Below are positions 1-9,858 of a DNA stretch of 64,000 bases, one piece after another. The stretch comes from Klebsiella aerogenes (GTDB taxonomy: Bacteria > Pseudomonadota > Gammaproteobacteria > Enterobacterales > Enterobacteriaceae): contig CP119076.1 in assembly GCA_029027985.1 (NCBI GenBank), positions 930,001 to 994,000 on the forward strand, given 5' to 3'. The notes under the pieces were generated by a model. The model was not told where the DNA came from. It saw only the letters and a program-made list of their open reading frames with translations, and made no database searches. Positions within the stretch are counted from its first letter, which is position 1. Each line of letters opens with the position of its first letter. Made by a program: the position numbers and the translations under genes.

Positions 1-674
1 TGTTCCTCGGCGGCCGTATCGGCTATGTGATGTTCTACAACCTGCCGGTCTTCCTCAGCGATCCGCTGTACCTGTTCCGCGTCTGGGACGGCGGCATGTC
101 GTTCCACGGCGGTCTGATCGGTGTGATTCTGGTGATGATCATCTTCGCTAAACGCACCAAGCGCACCTTCTTCCAGGTTTCTGATTTCATCGCGCCGCTG
201 ATCCCGTTTGGACTGGGCGCCGGGCGTTTGGGCAACTTCATTAACGGCGAACTGTGGGGGCGCGTTGATCCGAGCTTCCACTATACGATGATTTTCCCGG
301 GCTCGCGCGCGGAAGATCTGGCGCTGCTGCCGTCGCACCCGGAATGGCAATCGCTGTTTGATACCTACGGCGCGCTGCCGCGTCACGCCTCGCAGCTCTA
401 TGAGCTGGCGCTGGAAGGCGTGGTGTTGTTCCTGATCCTGAACCTGTTTATCCGCAAACCGCGCCCGACCGGCTCCGTTTCCGGCCTGTTCCTGATCGGC
501 TACGGCCTGTTCCGCATCATCGTGGAATTCTTCCGCCAGCCGGATGCGCAGTTTACCGGCGGCTGGGTCCAGTACATCAGCATGGGGCAGATTCTTTCGA
601 TTCCGATGGTGCTTGCGGGTATCATTATGATGGTTTGGGCGTATCGTCACCGCCCGCAGCAACAAAACTCTTGA
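1..674 (+). CDS. lgt: Prolipoprotein diacylglyceryl transferase, 5' end outside window
   Basis: Inner-membrane enzyme that moves diacylglyceryl from phosphatidylglycerol to the lipobox cysteine of prolipoproteins, the first step of lipoprotein maturation. The reading frame is already open at base 3, so the N-terminal part (about 70 residues compared with the E. coli protein) lies upstream of the window. The visible part contains the family signature [10 protein letters not shown] near bases 220-250, several hydrophobic membrane segments, and the [11 protein letters not shown] block near the C-terminus. It ends 6 bp before thyA, the conserved enteric lgt-thyA arrangement in which the two are cotranscribed. 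Confidence 0.97.
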   Translation, partial: FLGGRIGYVMFYNLPVFLSDPLYLFRVWDGGMSFHGGLIGVILVMIIFAKRTKRTFFQVSDFIAPLIPFGLGAGRLGNFINGELWGRVDPSFHYTMIFPGSRAEDLALLPSHPEWQSLFDTYGALPRHASQLYELALEGVVLFLILNLFIRKPRPTGSVSGLFLIGYGLFRIIVEFFRQPDAQFTGGWVQYISMGQILSIPMVLAGIIMMVWAYRHRPQQQNS

Positions 675-680
675 GGAACC

Positions 681-1475
681 ATGAAACAGTATCTTGATTT
701 GATGCAGAAAGTGCTTGCAGAGGGCACGCAAAAAAATGACCGCACCGGTACTGGCACGATCTCTATCTTCGGCCATCAGATGCGTTTTAACCTGCAGGAA
801 GGCTTCCCGCTGGTGACCACCAAGCGCTGTCATTTACGCTCCATCATCCATGAACTGCTGTGGTTCCTGCAGGGCGACACCAATATTGCCTATCTGCACG
901 AAAACAACGTCACCATCTGGGACGAGTGGGCAGATGAAAACGGCGATCTGGGGCCGGTCTACGGTAAGCAATGGCGCTCCTGGCCTGCGCCGGATGGCCG
1001 CCATATCGACCAGATCAGTACGGTAATGGAGCAGCTGAAAAACGACCCGGATTCCCGCCGCATTATCGTGTCTGCGTGGAACGTCGGCGAACTGGATAAA
1101 ATGGCGCTGGCGCCGTGCCATGCGTTCTTCCAGTTCTACGTCGCGGACGGCAAGCTCTCCTGCCAGTTGTACCAGCGCTCCTGTGACGTATTCCTTGGCC
1201 TGCCGTTCAATATCGCCAGTTACGCGCTGCTGGTGCATATGGTGGCGCAGCAGTGCGATCTGGAAGTGGGAGATTTCGTCTGGACTGGCGGGGATACCCA
1301 CCTGTACAGCAACCACCTGGAACAGACCGACCTGCAGCTCAGTCGTGAACCGCGTTCACTGCCGAAACTGGTTATTAAACGCAAACCGGCATCGATTTTT
1401 GACTACCGTTTTGAAGACTTCGAAATAGAAGGTTATGACCCGCATCCAGGCATTAAAGCGCCTGTAGCGATTTAA
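681..1475 (+). CDS. thyA: Thymidylate synthase
   Basis: Cytoplasmic enzyme that methylates dUMP to dTMP using methylene-tetrahydrofolate. The 264-residue length equals the E. coli enzyme. The active-site cysteine is C146 in [12 protein letters not shown], and the dUMP-binding block [13 protein letters not shown] follows. A ribosome-binding site (TTGAGGAA) overlaps the end of lgt, indicating translation from a shared message. A strong intrinsic terminator follows at 1502-1537, so the pilin-like genes downstream form a separate unit. Confidence 0.98.
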   Translation: MKQYLDLMQKVLAEGTQKNDRTGTGTISIFGHQMRFNLQEGFPLVTTKRCHLRSIIHELLWFLQGDTNIAYLHENNVTIWDEWADENGDLGPVYGKQWRSWPAPDGRHIDQISTVMEQLKNDPDSRRIIVSAWNVGELDKMALAPCHAFFQFYVADGKLSCQLYQRSCDVFLGLPFNIASYALLVHMVAQQCDLEVGDFVWTGGDTHLYSNHLEQTDLQLSREPRSLPKLVIKRKPASIFDYRFEDFEIEGYDPHPGIKAPVAI

Positions 1476-1501
1476 ACTCTTCGCGTAGTCGCGTAGACGA
1501 C

Positions 1502-1537
1502 AAACCGGCGCCAGTGCGAGTGGCGCCGGTTTTTTTT
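1502..1537 (+). terminator. Intrinsic terminator of lgt-thyA
   Basis: An 11-bp perfect GC-rich stem (AACCGGCGCCA paired with TGGCGCCGGTT) with a 7-nt loop, followed directly by a run of T. It lies 26 bp after the thyA stop codon. The next 160 bp up to ppdA hold nothing else I can name and should contain the ppdA promoter. Confidence 0.93.
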
Positions 1538-1699
1538 ATCCCCCGGCAGACCTTACCTGCATTTTTTCTTTCCTGTTTTGCGAGCCTGCTTCCTGACTAC
1601 GTTCAACATCCTGCAACAGCGCGACTATTTTCCGATCCGCCACGCAGGGTACTGATTTGCCAGTCGAATTGATCAATAGACCAACACATACTCGACGCC

Positions 1700-2164
1700 A
1701 TGAACAGACAACATGGCTACACCCTGATCGAAATGTTGGTCACGATGATGCTGGTGGTTATCCTCAGCGCCAGTGGTATGTATGGCTGGCATCGCTGGCA
1801 GCAACAACAACGCCTGTGGCAAGTCGCCTGCCAGGTACGTGATTACCTTGTGTTGCTGCGCGATGACGCCAACTGGCACAACCGCGACCGTGTTATCAGC
1901 GCCGGTCAATCGGCTGGCGGTTGGTGCCTGAGCGCAACGGGTGAAAATGCTAATTGTAGTGCGAAAACGCCTTTTACCCTGCAGCCGCAGTGGCCGGAGA
2001 TTACGTTGCGGCACCTGACGGTTGGGATGGGCTTTTACGGCCTGCGCAACAGCGCTTGGGCCGGACATATTCTGCTGCAAAGCGATGGCGGGGCGTGGCG
2101 GATTATTGTCTCCAATTGGGGGCGCATACGCCTGTGTCGGGAGGGGGAATCCCTATGCCAGTAG
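1700..2164 (+). CDS. ppdA: Prepilin peptidase-dependent protein A (type II/IV minor pseudopilin)
   Basis: A 154-residue type IV pilin-like protein, close to the length of E. coli PpdA. The N-terminus MNRQHG-YTLIEMLVTMML is a class III signal: a short basic leader, cleavage after glycine, glutamate at +5 and a hydrophobic helix for membrane anchoring and assembly. The body is tryptophan-rich with WHNRD and FYGLRNSAWAGH blocks also known in PpdA. It is the first gene of a tightly overlapping cluster with ppdB, ygdB and ppdC. Such sets are thought to prime pilus or pseudopilus assembly; no assembly ATPase lies nearby. Confidence 0.9.
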   Translation: MNRQHGYTLIEMLVTMMLVVILSASGMYGWHRWQQQQRLWQVACQVRDYLVLLRDDANWHNRDRVISAGQSAGGWCLSATGENANCSAKTPFTLQPQWPEITLRHLTVGMGFYGLRNSAWAGHILLQSDGGAWRIIVSNWGRIRLCREGESLCQ

Positions 2165-2718
2165 CCGCGCGCGGTTTCTCATTACTCGAAACGCTGATCG
2201 CGATGGCGATTGGGTCGGTTCTGCTGCTGGGCGCTGCTCGTTTTCTCCCGGCGTTACAGCGTCAGGTTTTGCGACAAACGCAGCAGCAGTCTCTGGACAA
2301 TGAGCTATGGCAGAGGGTTTACGCGATAGCAAAACATCTCCAGCGAGCCGGATACTGCGCGGGTAGTTGTGGCAGTCAGGCGCTGTCTATCGCCAACGCT
2401 GGCCAGTGCATTATTGTTCGTTGGGATGGCAACAGTAACGGCATCTGGGACAGTGCGCCGGAGTCCGATGCCGACGCCACTGGTTTTCGTCTGCGCGATG
2501 GGGCGCTGGAAACACGGCGCGGCGTCAGCGACTGTAGCGGAAAGGGGTGGGAGAAGATGACTGACCCTGCGGCGATAACGGTAACGCGCTTTCACGTCGA
2601 GCGGCAGTCGATAAGCGGTTTTCCCCCGGAACTTATCGTCACGCTGGGAGCGCAGGCGCAATCCGATTCGCGCATCGTCGCCGAGGCGGAATATCGGGTG
2701 ACGGGGTTCAACCTGTGA
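2155..2718 (+). CDS. ppdB: Prepilin peptidase-dependent protein B (minor pseudopilin)
   Basis: A 187-residue minor pilin-like protein, the same length as E. coli PpdB. I chose the ATG at 2155 because it gives a short leader (MPVAARG) directly before the FSLLETLIAMAIG prepilin helix and sits behind GAGGGGG; the open frame extends further upstream but that would bury the signal. The start overlaps the end of ppdA by 10 bp, implying translational coupling. The C-terminal half is a globular domain with cysteines (CAGSCGSQ, DCSG) that may form disulfides in the periplasm. Confidence 0.9.
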   Translation: MPVAARGFSLLETLIAMAIGSVLLLGAARFLPALQRQVLRQTQQQSLDNELWQRVYAIAKHLQRAGYCAGSCGSQALSIANAGQCIIVRWDGNSNGIWDSAPESDADATGFRLRDGALETRRGVSDCSGKGWEKMTDPAAITVTRFHVERQSISGFPPELIVTLGAQAQSDSRIVAEAEYRVTGFNL

Positions 2719-3122
2719 ACCGTCAGCGCGGCGTCTCATCGTTATTGATGGTGCTCCTGCTGCTGGCGCTGGGAAGCTTGCTGTTGCAGGGGATGAATCA
2801 GCAACAACGGTCGTTGCTGGCGCAGGTGAGTGCCGAAACCCAGGCGATCCGCGAGACTGCAGCCGCGCACTCGGCGCTGCAGTGGGGGAAAGGATTGCAC
2901 TGGCCCCTACAGGATGCGGCGGTTTGTCAGCAGGATAGCAGCCAGCGCTGGCGTGCCTGCCTGCGACGCTTCAACGATGCCAGCGCGCTGCTTATCGCCA
3001 GCAGCGGCACGGTACAGGTGTGGCAGTCGGGGCGGATTGAACAGGGCGTTTTGCTATTTTCCCCACATGGCTGGAGCGACTTTTGCCCGCTCAAGGAGAA
3101 GATGTTATGCCAGATGCCATAG
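2715..3122 (+). CDS. ygdB: YgdB, minor pilin-like / DUF2509 protein
   Basis: A 135-residue small protein, the same length as the K-12 homologue, with an N-terminal MNRQRGVSSLLMVLLLLALGS hydrophobic segment resembling the leader of PilX-type minor pilins. It starts at GTG 2715 overlapping the ppdB stop (GTGA), typical of translational coupling. Several cysteines sit in the C-terminal half. The function is not established; position inside the ppd cluster suggests a structural role with PpdA, PpdB and PpdC. Confidence 0.86.
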   Translation: MNRQRGVSSLLMVLLLLALGSLLLQGMNQQQRSLLAQVSAETQAIRETAAAHSALQWGKGLHWPLQDAAVCQQDSSQRWRACLRRFNDASALLIASSGTVQVWQSGRIEQGVLLFSPHGWSDFCPLKEKMLCQMP

Positions 3123-3430
3123 TACACCAACGCGGCTTCAGTATGGCGGAAACGCTATTGGCGATGGTGCTGTTAATCATGGTGATAACTGCGCTTGGCG
3201 GCTATCACCGTGGGTTGAGCGTCGGGGTCACTCAGTTGAACCACTATCGCCAGCAGTGGCGCGACGCGTGGCGCTTTAGTCAGCTTGTCTCCCCGGCGCG
3301 ACCGGCGCGGGGGCAAATAAGCCGCTTGCAGACATCGACACAAAGTTGTGTCAGCATCATGGTAACGATCACCATGCCTGCCGATAAGCAGGTGCAGATG
3401 ACCCGGCTGCATTGTCCGGTAAATCAGTAG
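3107..3430 (+). CDS. ppdC: Prepilin peptidase-dependent protein C (minor pseudopilin)
   Basis: A 107-residue pilin-like protein, the same length as E. coli PpdC. The ATG at 3107 is preferred over upstream in-frame starts because AAGGAGAAG lies 6-7 nt before it and it gives a leader ending QRG before the FSMAETLLAMVLL helix. It overlaps ygdB by 16 bp. The end, ...TRLHCP.NQ, resembles the K-12 homologue. It is the last gene of the pseudopilin cluster and lies 12 bp before recC, as in other enterics. Confidence 0.88.
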   Translation: MPDAIVHQRGFSMAETLLAMVLLIMVITALGGYHRGLSVGVTQLNHYRQQWRDAWRFSQLVSPARPARGQISRLQTSTQSCVSIMVTITMPADKQVQMTRLHCPVNQ

Positions 3431-3442
3431 TCAGGAGCGAAT

Positions 3443-6400
3443 ATGTTAAGGGTGTACCACTCAAACCGTCTGGATGTGCTGGAAGCGTTGATGGAGTTTA
3501 TCGTCGAACGCCAGCGGCTGGACGACCCTTTCATGCCGGAAATGGTGCTGGTGCAAAGTACCGGCATGGCGCAATGGCTGCAGATGACGCTGGCAAAGCG
3601 TTTTGGTATTGCGGCAAATATCGATTTCCCGCTACCGGCCAGTTTTATCTGGGATATGTTCGTCCGCGTGCTGGACGATATTCCTGGAGAAAGCGCCTTT
3701 AGTAAACAGAGCATGAGCTGGAAGTTGATGACGCTGTTGCCGCAGTATCTCGACGACGACGCCTTTACGCTATTGCGCCACTATCTGAGCGATGACAGCG
3801 ACAAACGTAAACTGTTCCAGCTTGCTGCGCGGGTAGCTGACCTGTACGACCAGTATCTGGTGTATCGCCCGGAGTGGCTGATGCGGTGGGAAGCAGATGA
3901 ACGGGTTGAAGGGCTGGGCGATGCCCAGCAGTGGCAGGCGCCACTGTGGAAAGCGTTAGTGGAATACACTTCTGAACTGGGGCAGCCGCTATGGCACCGC
4001 GCGAACCTGTACCAGCGCTTTATCAGCGCGCTTGAAAGCGCTGACCAGCCGCCCGCCGGATTGCCATCGCGGGTCTTTATCTGTGGTATCTCGGCGCTGC
4101 CGCCCGTGTATCTACAGGCTCTGCAAGCGCTGGGCAAGCATGTTGATGTCTATGTGTTGTTCACCAACCCGTGTCGTTACTACTGGGGGGATATTAAAGA
4201 TCCGGCGTTTCTGGCTAAATTGATGTCGCGTCAGCGCCGTCATCACCGCGAGGCGCGCGAATTACCGTTATTCCGCGATACCGAACAGGCTCCAGGGTTA
4301 TTCAACGACGACGGCGAACAGGATGTCGGTAACCCGCTGCTGGCCTCGTGGGGCAAGCTGGGGCGTGATTACATCTACCTGCTGGCCGGGTTGGCACGTT
4401 ATGAAGAGCTGGATGCGTTTGTCGATATCGCGCCGGATAATCTACTGCACAATCTACAGGCCGATATCCTGGAACTGCGTAACGCTGCGGTGGCGGGGCG
4501 CACAGCTAAAGAGTTCGCTAGCAGCGACAGCAAGCGCCCGCTGGCCCCAGACGACCGTAGTCTGGCCATCCACGTCTGTCACAGCCCGCAGCGAGAAGTT
4601 GAGGTGCTGCACGACCAGCTGCTGGCGATGCTGGAAGAGAACCCGGAGCTGACGCCGCGCGATATTATCGTGATGGTGGCCGATATCGATAGCTATAGCC
4701 CCTATATTCAGGCGGTATTCGGCGCGGCGCGCGGCGAGCGCTGGCTACCGTGGGCTATCTCCGACCGTCGCGCTCGTGAATCTCACCCGGCATTACAGGC
4801 CTTTATTACGCTGCTTTCCCTGCCTGATAGCCGCTTTGCCAGCGAGGATGTGCTGGCGCTGCTGGATGTGCCGGTGCTGGCGGCGCGTTTCAATATTGAT
4901 GAAGAAGGGCTGCGTCATTTACGCCAGTGGGTGAATGAATCCGGCGTGCGTTGGGGGATGGATGACGACAACGTGCGTGAAATGGATCTCCCGGCCACCG
5001 GCCAGCACACCTGGCGCTTCGGTTTAACGCGTATGCTGCTGGGTTATGCGATGGACAGTAGCCAGGGCGAGTGGCAGTCGGTTCTGCCGTATGATGAATC
5101 CAGCGGTCTTATCGCCGAACTGGTGGGGAATCTTGCCTCGCTGCTAATGCAGCTGAATCGGTGGCGCCGTGGTCTGGCCCAGGAGCGCTCGCTGGAAGCG
5201 TGGCTGCCTGTGTGCCGTGAGTTGCTCACCGATTTCTTCCTGCCGGATAGCGAAACCGAAGCGGCGCTGGCGCTGATCGAACAGCAGTGGCAGGCGATTA
5301 TTGATGGCGGCCTGGACGCGCAGTATGGCGCGGTGGTCCCGTTGTCATTACTGCGCGATGAACTGTCGCAGCGTCTCGATCAACAGCGCATCAGCCAGCG
5401 TTTTCTCGCCGGGCCGGTGAATATCTGTACCCTGATGCCCATGCGTTCTATCCCCTTCAAAGTGGTCTGCCTGCTGGGCATGAACGACGGCGTTTATCCG
5501 CGCACTCTTGCCCCGTTGGGCTTCGACTTAATGAGCCAAAAGCCGCATCGCGGCGACCGTAGCCGTCGCGATGACGACCGCTACTTGTTCCTTGAAGCGC
5601 TGATGTCCGCCGAACAGAAGCTCTATATCAGCTATATCGGCCGTTCCATTCAGGATAACAGCGAGCGCTATCCGTCGGTGCTGGTACAGGAGCTGGCGGA
5701 TTATATTGGTCAGAGCCACTGCCTTAAAGGCGATGAAGCGCTGGACTGCGATGCCAGCGAACAGCGCGTTAAGGCGCATATCACCCATCTGCATACGCGC
5801 ATGCCTTTCGATGCGGCGAACTATCTGCCGGATGAAAACCAGAGCTATGCGAAGGAGTGGCTGGCAGCTGCCAGCCAGCAGGGGGAAGCACACAGCGAAT
5901 TTATTCAGCCGCTTCCGGCGCCCGTTATTGACTCGCTGGCGTTTGAACAACTGTTGCGCTTCTGGCAACACCCGGTGCGCGCCTTTTTCCAACAGCGCCT
6001 GCGAGTGAATTTCCGCTCTGAAGAGAGCGAAATCCCCGAAGACGAGCCTTTTGTTCTTGAAGGGCTGAGCCGCTACCAGCTTAATCAGCAGTTGCTTAAT
6101 ACCCTGATTGAACAACAGGATGCGTCGACGATGTATCGTCGCTTCCGCGCCGCGGGGGAGCTACCCTACGGCGCTTTTGGTGAACTGGCCTGGGAGACGC
6201 AGCGCCAGGAGATGCAGAACCTGGCGGAGCGGGTTATCGCCAGCCGCCAGCCCGCGCAAAGCCTGGAAATCGACCTGCAGTGCAACGGCATCAATCTGAC
6301 CGGCTGGCTGCAGCAGGTACAGCCGGATGGGCTCTTGCGCTGGCGTCCGTCGCTGCTGAGCGTCTCCCAGGGCGTGCAACTTTGGCTGGAACATCTTGTC

Positions 6401-6814
6401 TATTGCGCAAGCGGCGGTCGTGGCGAGAGCCGGCTGTTCGTGCGTAAAGAAGGGGAGTGGCGTTTCCCGCCGCTGGCGACGGAACAGGCGCAAAGTTATC
6501 TGAATGAACTGGTGGAAGGTTACCTGCAGGGGATGTCGAAACCCTTGCTGCTGCTGCCGGAAAGCGGCGGCGCATGGCTAAAAGTCTGTTACGACGCGGA
6601 AAAGGATGTCATGTTAATGGACGACGAAACGCAACAAAAAGCGCGTAGTAAGTTCCTTCAGGCCTACGAAGGTAATATGGTGGTTAGCGGTGAGGGTTCC
6701 GATGTCTGGTACCAGCGCCTGTGGCGCACTCTGGAGCCTACGTACTATGAAGAGATTATCGTTCAGGCGCAGCGTTATCTGTTGCCGATATTTCGTTTCC
6801 ATCAGTCCAAATAA
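3443..6814 (+). CDS. recC: RecBCD subunit RecC (Chi recognition)
   Basis: RecC is the scaffold and Chi-recognising subunit of exonuclease V, which loads on double-strand DNA ends, unwinds them and delivers 3' single strands for RecA. The 1123-residue product matches the family length. It starts MLRVYHSNRLDVLEALMEF, as in E. coli, behind CAGGAGCGA, and keeps the helicase-like and nuclease-like folds without intact Walker motifs, as expected for the catalytically dead RecC. It is followed by 158 bp before ptrA, so it probably has its own transcript separate from ptrA-recB-recD. Confidence 0.97.
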   Translation: MLRVYHSNRLDVLEALMEFIVERQRLDDPFMPEMVLVQSTGMAQWLQMTLAKRFGIAANIDFPLPASFIWDMFVRVLDDIPGESAFSKQSMSWKLMTLLPQYLDDDAFTLLRHYLSDDSDKRKLFQLAARVADLYDQYLVYRPEWLMRWEADERVEGLGDAQQWQAPLWKALVEYTSELGQPLWHRANLYQRFISALESADQPPAGLPSRVFICGISALPPVYLQALQALGKHVDVYVLFTNPCRYYWGDIKDPAFLAKLMSRQRRHHREARELPLFRDTEQAPGLFNDDGEQDVGNPLLASWGKLGRDYIYLLAGLARYEELDAFVDIAPDNLLHNLQADILELRNAAVAGRTAKEFASSDSKRPLAPDDRSLAIHVCHSPQREVEVLHDQLLAMLEENPELTPRDIIVMVADIDSYSPYIQAVFGAARGERWLPWAISDRRARESHPALQAFITLLSLPDSRFASEDVLALLDVPVLAARFNIDEEGLRHLRQWVNESGVRWGMDDDNVREMDLPATGQHTWRFGLTRMLLGYAMDSSQGEWQSVLPYDESSGLIAELVGNLASLLMQLNRWRRGLAQERSLEAWLPVCRELLTDFFLPDSETEAALALIEQQWQAIIDGGLDAQYGAVVPLSLLRDELSQRLDQQRISQRFLAGPVNICTLMPMRSIPFKVVCLLGMNDGVYPRTLAPLGFDLMSQKPHRGDRSRRDDDRYLFLEALMSAEQKLYISYIGRSIQDNSERYPSVLVQELADYIGQSHCLKGDEALDCDASEQRVKAHITHLHTRMPFDAANYLPDENQSYAKEWLAAASQQGEAHSEFIQPLPAPVIDSLAFEQLLRFWQHPVRAFFQQRLRVNFRSEESEIPEDEPFVLEGLSRYQLNQQLLNTLIEQQDASTMYRRFRAAGELPYGAFGELAWETQRQEMQNLAERVIASRQPAQSLEIDLQCNGINLTGWLQQVQPDGLLRWRPSLLSVSQGVQLWLEHLVYCASGGRGESRLFVRKEGEWRFPPLATEQAQSYLNELVEGYLQGMSKPLLLLPESGGAWLKVCYDAEKDVMLMDDETQQKARSKFLQAYEGNMVVSGEGSDVWYQRLWRTLEPTYYEEIIVQAQRYLLPIFRFHQSK

Positions 6815-6972
6815 AAATTGTATATAAATTGCGCAAAACAGGGTTGTTCATTTATTATGCGCAGCGAATCACGGACTGATGTTTTAAATACCCGGAAGAT
6901 GGCGCTAGCCTGATGATGGGTATCAACGCTGATGTTATGCAGCGCGAAGTTTGTTAATGATGAGGTCCGTGA

Positions 6973-9858
6973 ATGCCCCGCAGTTTATGGTTCAAAGTTC
7001 TTGTTGTAGTGGTCGCCCTCTGGGCGCCGTTAAGTCAGGCAGACACCGGGTGGCAACCGATTCAGGAAACCATCCGTAAAAGCGAAAAAGATCCCCGTCA
7101 GTATCAGGCTATTCGCCTGCAAAACGGTATGGTCGTACTATTGGTATCCGATCCGCAGGCGGTGAAATCACTGTCGGCGCTGGTGGTGCCGGTAGGGTCA
7201 TTGCAGGATCCGGCCGACCATCAGGGGCTGGCGCACTACCTTGAGCACATGACCTTAATGGGCTCGAAGAAGTATCCGCAGCCTGACAGCCTTGCTGAAT
7301 TCCTCAAAATGCACGGCGGCAGCCATAATGCCAGCACCGCGCCATATCGCACCGCGTTCTACCTTGAGGTGGAAAACGATGCCCTCAACGGTGCGGTCGA
7401 TCGTCTGGCAGATGCTATCGCTGCACCGCGACTGGATAAAAAATACGCCGAGCGCGAGCGTAATGCGGTTAACGCCGAGCTGACCATGGCGCGTACCCGA
7501 GACGGGATGCGTATGGCGCAGGTGAGCGCCGAAACCATCAACCCGGCGCACCCGGCGTCGCAATTCTCCGGTGGTAACCTCGATACGCTGAGCGACAAAC
7601 CGGGTAGTCCGGTGCTTGATGCTCTGCATGCTTTCCGCGATCGTTGGTACTCCGCCAATCTGATGAAGGCGGTGATCTACAGCAATAAACCGCTGCCCGA
7701 GCTGGCGAGCATGGCTGCCGCCACCTACGGGCGGGTGCCGAATCACGACATCAACAAGCCGGAAATTACCGTGCCGGTAGTCACCGAGGCACAGAAAGGC
7801 GTGGTGATCCACTACGTACCGGCGATGCCGCGTAAAGTCCTGCGTGTAGAATTCCGTATTGATAACAACAGTGACCAGTTCCGTAGCAAGACTGATGAGC
7901 TGGTGACCTACATGATTGGCAACCGCAGCCCTGGTACCTTGTCCGACTGGCTGCAGAAGCAGGGGCTGGCGGAAGGCATCCGCGCAGACTCCGATCCGGC
8001 GGTCAATGGTAACAGCGGTGTGCTGGCGATCTCTGCCACCTTGACGGATAAAGGTCTGGCGCATCGTGATGAAGTGACGGCGGCTATCTTCAGCTATCTG
8101 GATCTGCTGCGCAGTCAGGGTATCGATAAGCGTTATTTTGATGAATTAGCCCACGTGCTGGAGCTTGATTTCCGCTATCCGTCGATTAGTCGCGATATGG
8201 ATTATGTCGAATGGCTGGCTGATACCATGATTCGCGTGCCGGTAGAGCATGTACTGGACGTGGTTAACATTGCCGATCGTTATGACGCGCAGGCGATTAA
8301 AGACCGCCTGGCGATGATGACGCCGCAAAACGCGCGTATCTGGTACATCAGCCCGAATGAACCACACAATAAAGTCGCCTATTTCGTCAACGCGCCTTAT
8401 CAGGTCGATAAAATCAGCGCTAAGACCTTTGCCGACTGGCAGCAAAAATCTGCGGCCATCGCGCTGCAGCTACCCGCGCTGAACCCTTACATTCCAGATG
8501 ATTTCACGCTGATTAAGAGCGACAAGGCCTACCCGCATCCGGAGCTTATCGTCGATGAGCCGACGTTACGGGTGGTGTACGCGCCGAGCCAGTACTTCGC
8601 GAGCGAACCGAAGGCTGATATCTCGCTGGTGCTGCGCAACCCGCAGGCGATGGATAGCGCGCGCCGTCAGGTGATGTTTGCGCTGAATGATTATCTGGCG
8701 GGCATTGCGCTCGACCAGCTCAGCAACCAGGCCGCAGTGGGCGGCATTAGCTTCTCGACCGGCGCCAACAACGGCCTGATGGTAAACGCTAACGGCTATA
8801 CTCAGCGTCTGCCGCAGCTGTTTACCGCGCTGCTGGACGGCTACTTTAGCTACACGCCGACCGAAGAACAGCTTGAGCAGGCGAAATCCTGGTATGCCCA
8901 GATGATGGATTCGGCGGACAAAGGCAAAGCCTATGACCAGGCGATTATGCCGATTCAGATGCTGTCGCAGGTGCCATATTTCGAGCGCAAAACGCGCCGT
9001 GATTTGCTGCCGTCAATCACCCTGAAAGAGGTGATTGACTACCGCGATAATCTGAAAGCCAAGGGGCGTCCGGAACTGCTGGTCGTGGGCAACATGAGCG
9101 CGCAACAGTCCACCGATTTGGCTCGTCAGATCCAAAAACAGTTAGGCGCCGATGGCAACGAATGGTGCCGTAACAAAGATGTGCTGGTCGACAGCAAACA
9201 GCTGGCGATGTTTGAAAAAACGGGGAACAGTACCGATTCCGCGCTGGCGGCGGTATTCGCGCCGCCGAATGTCGATGAATACAGTAGTCTGGCCGCCAGC
9301 TCCCTGCTGGGGCAAATCGTCCAACCCTGGTTCTACAATCAGCTGCGTACCGAAGAACAGCTGGGCTATGCGGTATTCGCCTTCTCGATGAACGTCGGCC
9401 GGCAGTGGGGAATGGGCTTCCTGTTGCAGAGCAGCGATAAACAACCCGCGTTTCTCTGGCAGCGCTTCCAGGCTTTCTTCCCGACAGCGGAAGCTAAATT
9501 GCGGGCGATGAAGCCGGAAGAGTTTGCGCAGATCCAGCAGGCGGTTATCAGCCAGATGCAGCAGGCACCGCAGACGTTGGGTGAAGAAGCATCAACGCTG
9601 AGCAAAGATTTCGATCGCGGTAATATGCGCTTCGATTCACGTGATAAAGTAGTGGCTCAGATTAAACTGCTGACGCCGCAAAAGCTTGCCGACTTCTTCC
9701 ATCAGACGGTGGTGGATCCGCAAGGCATGGCACTGTTGTCCCAGATTTCCGGCAGCCAGAATGGCAAGACGGAATATGCCGCTCCTGAAGGCGGCAAGGT
9801 ATGGGAAAGCGTCAGCGCATTGCAGAAATCCTTACCCCTGATGCGAGAGAATGAATGA
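6973..9858 (+). CDS. ptrA: Protease III (pitrilysin), periplasmic zinc metallopeptidase
   Basis: M16 family peptidase that cleaves small peptides in the periplasm. The N-terminus has a Sec signal peptide (LVVVVALWAPLSQA, cleavage near residue 23). The inverted zinc motif HxxEH is H88-Y-L-E-H92, with the downstream glutamate block ERNAVNAEL. Full length is 961 residues, as in E. coli. The stop overlaps the recB start (ATGA), so the protease is translationally coupled to recB although it has no role in recombination. The conserved recC-ptrA-recB-recD order is an old enterobacterial peculiarity. Confidence 0.97.
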   Translation: MPRSLWFKVLVVVVALWAPLSQADTGWQPIQETIRKSEKDPRQYQAIRLQNGMVVLLVSDPQAVKSLSALVVPVGSLQDPADHQGLAHYLEHMTLMGSKKYPQPDSLAEFLKMHGGSHNASTAPYRTAFYLEVENDALNGAVDRLADAIAAPRLDKKYAERERNAVNAELTMARTRDGMRMAQVSAETINPAHPASQFSGGNLDTLSDKPGSPVLDALHAFRDRWYSANLMKAVIYSNKPLPELASMAAATYGRVPNHDINKPEITVPVVTEAQKGVVIHYVPAMPRKVLRVEFRIDNNSDQFRSKTDELVTYMIGNRSPGTLSDWLQKQGLAEGIRADSDPAVNGNSGVLAISATLTDKGLAHRDEVTAAIFSYLDLLRSQGIDKRYFDELAHVLELDFRYPSISRDMDYVEWLADTMIRVPVEHVLDVVNIADRYDAQAIKDRLAMMTPQNARIWYISPNEPHNKVAYFVNAPYQVDKISAKTFADWQQKSAAIALQLPALNPYIPDDFTLIKSDKAYPHPELIVDEPTLRVVYAPSQYFASEPKADISLVLRNPQAMDSARRQVMFALNDYLAGIALDQLSNQAAVGGISFSTGANNGLMVNANGYTQRLPQLFTALLDGYFSYTPTEEQLEQAKSWYAQMMDSADKGKAYDQAIMPIQMLSQVPYFERKTRRDLLPSITLKEVIDYRDNLKAKGRPELLVVGNMSAQQSTDLARQIQKQLGADGNEWCRNKDVLVDSKQLAMFEKTGNSTDSALAAVFAPPNVDEYSSLAASSLLGQIVQPWFYNQLRTEEQLGYAVFAFSMNVGRQWGMGFLLQSSDKQPAFLWQRFQAFFPTAEAKLRAMKPEEFAQIQQAVISQMQQAPQTLGEEASTLSKDFDRGNMRFDSRDKVVAQIKLLTPQKLADFFHQTVVDPQGMALLSQISGSQNGKTEYAAPEGGKVWESVSALQKSLPLMRENE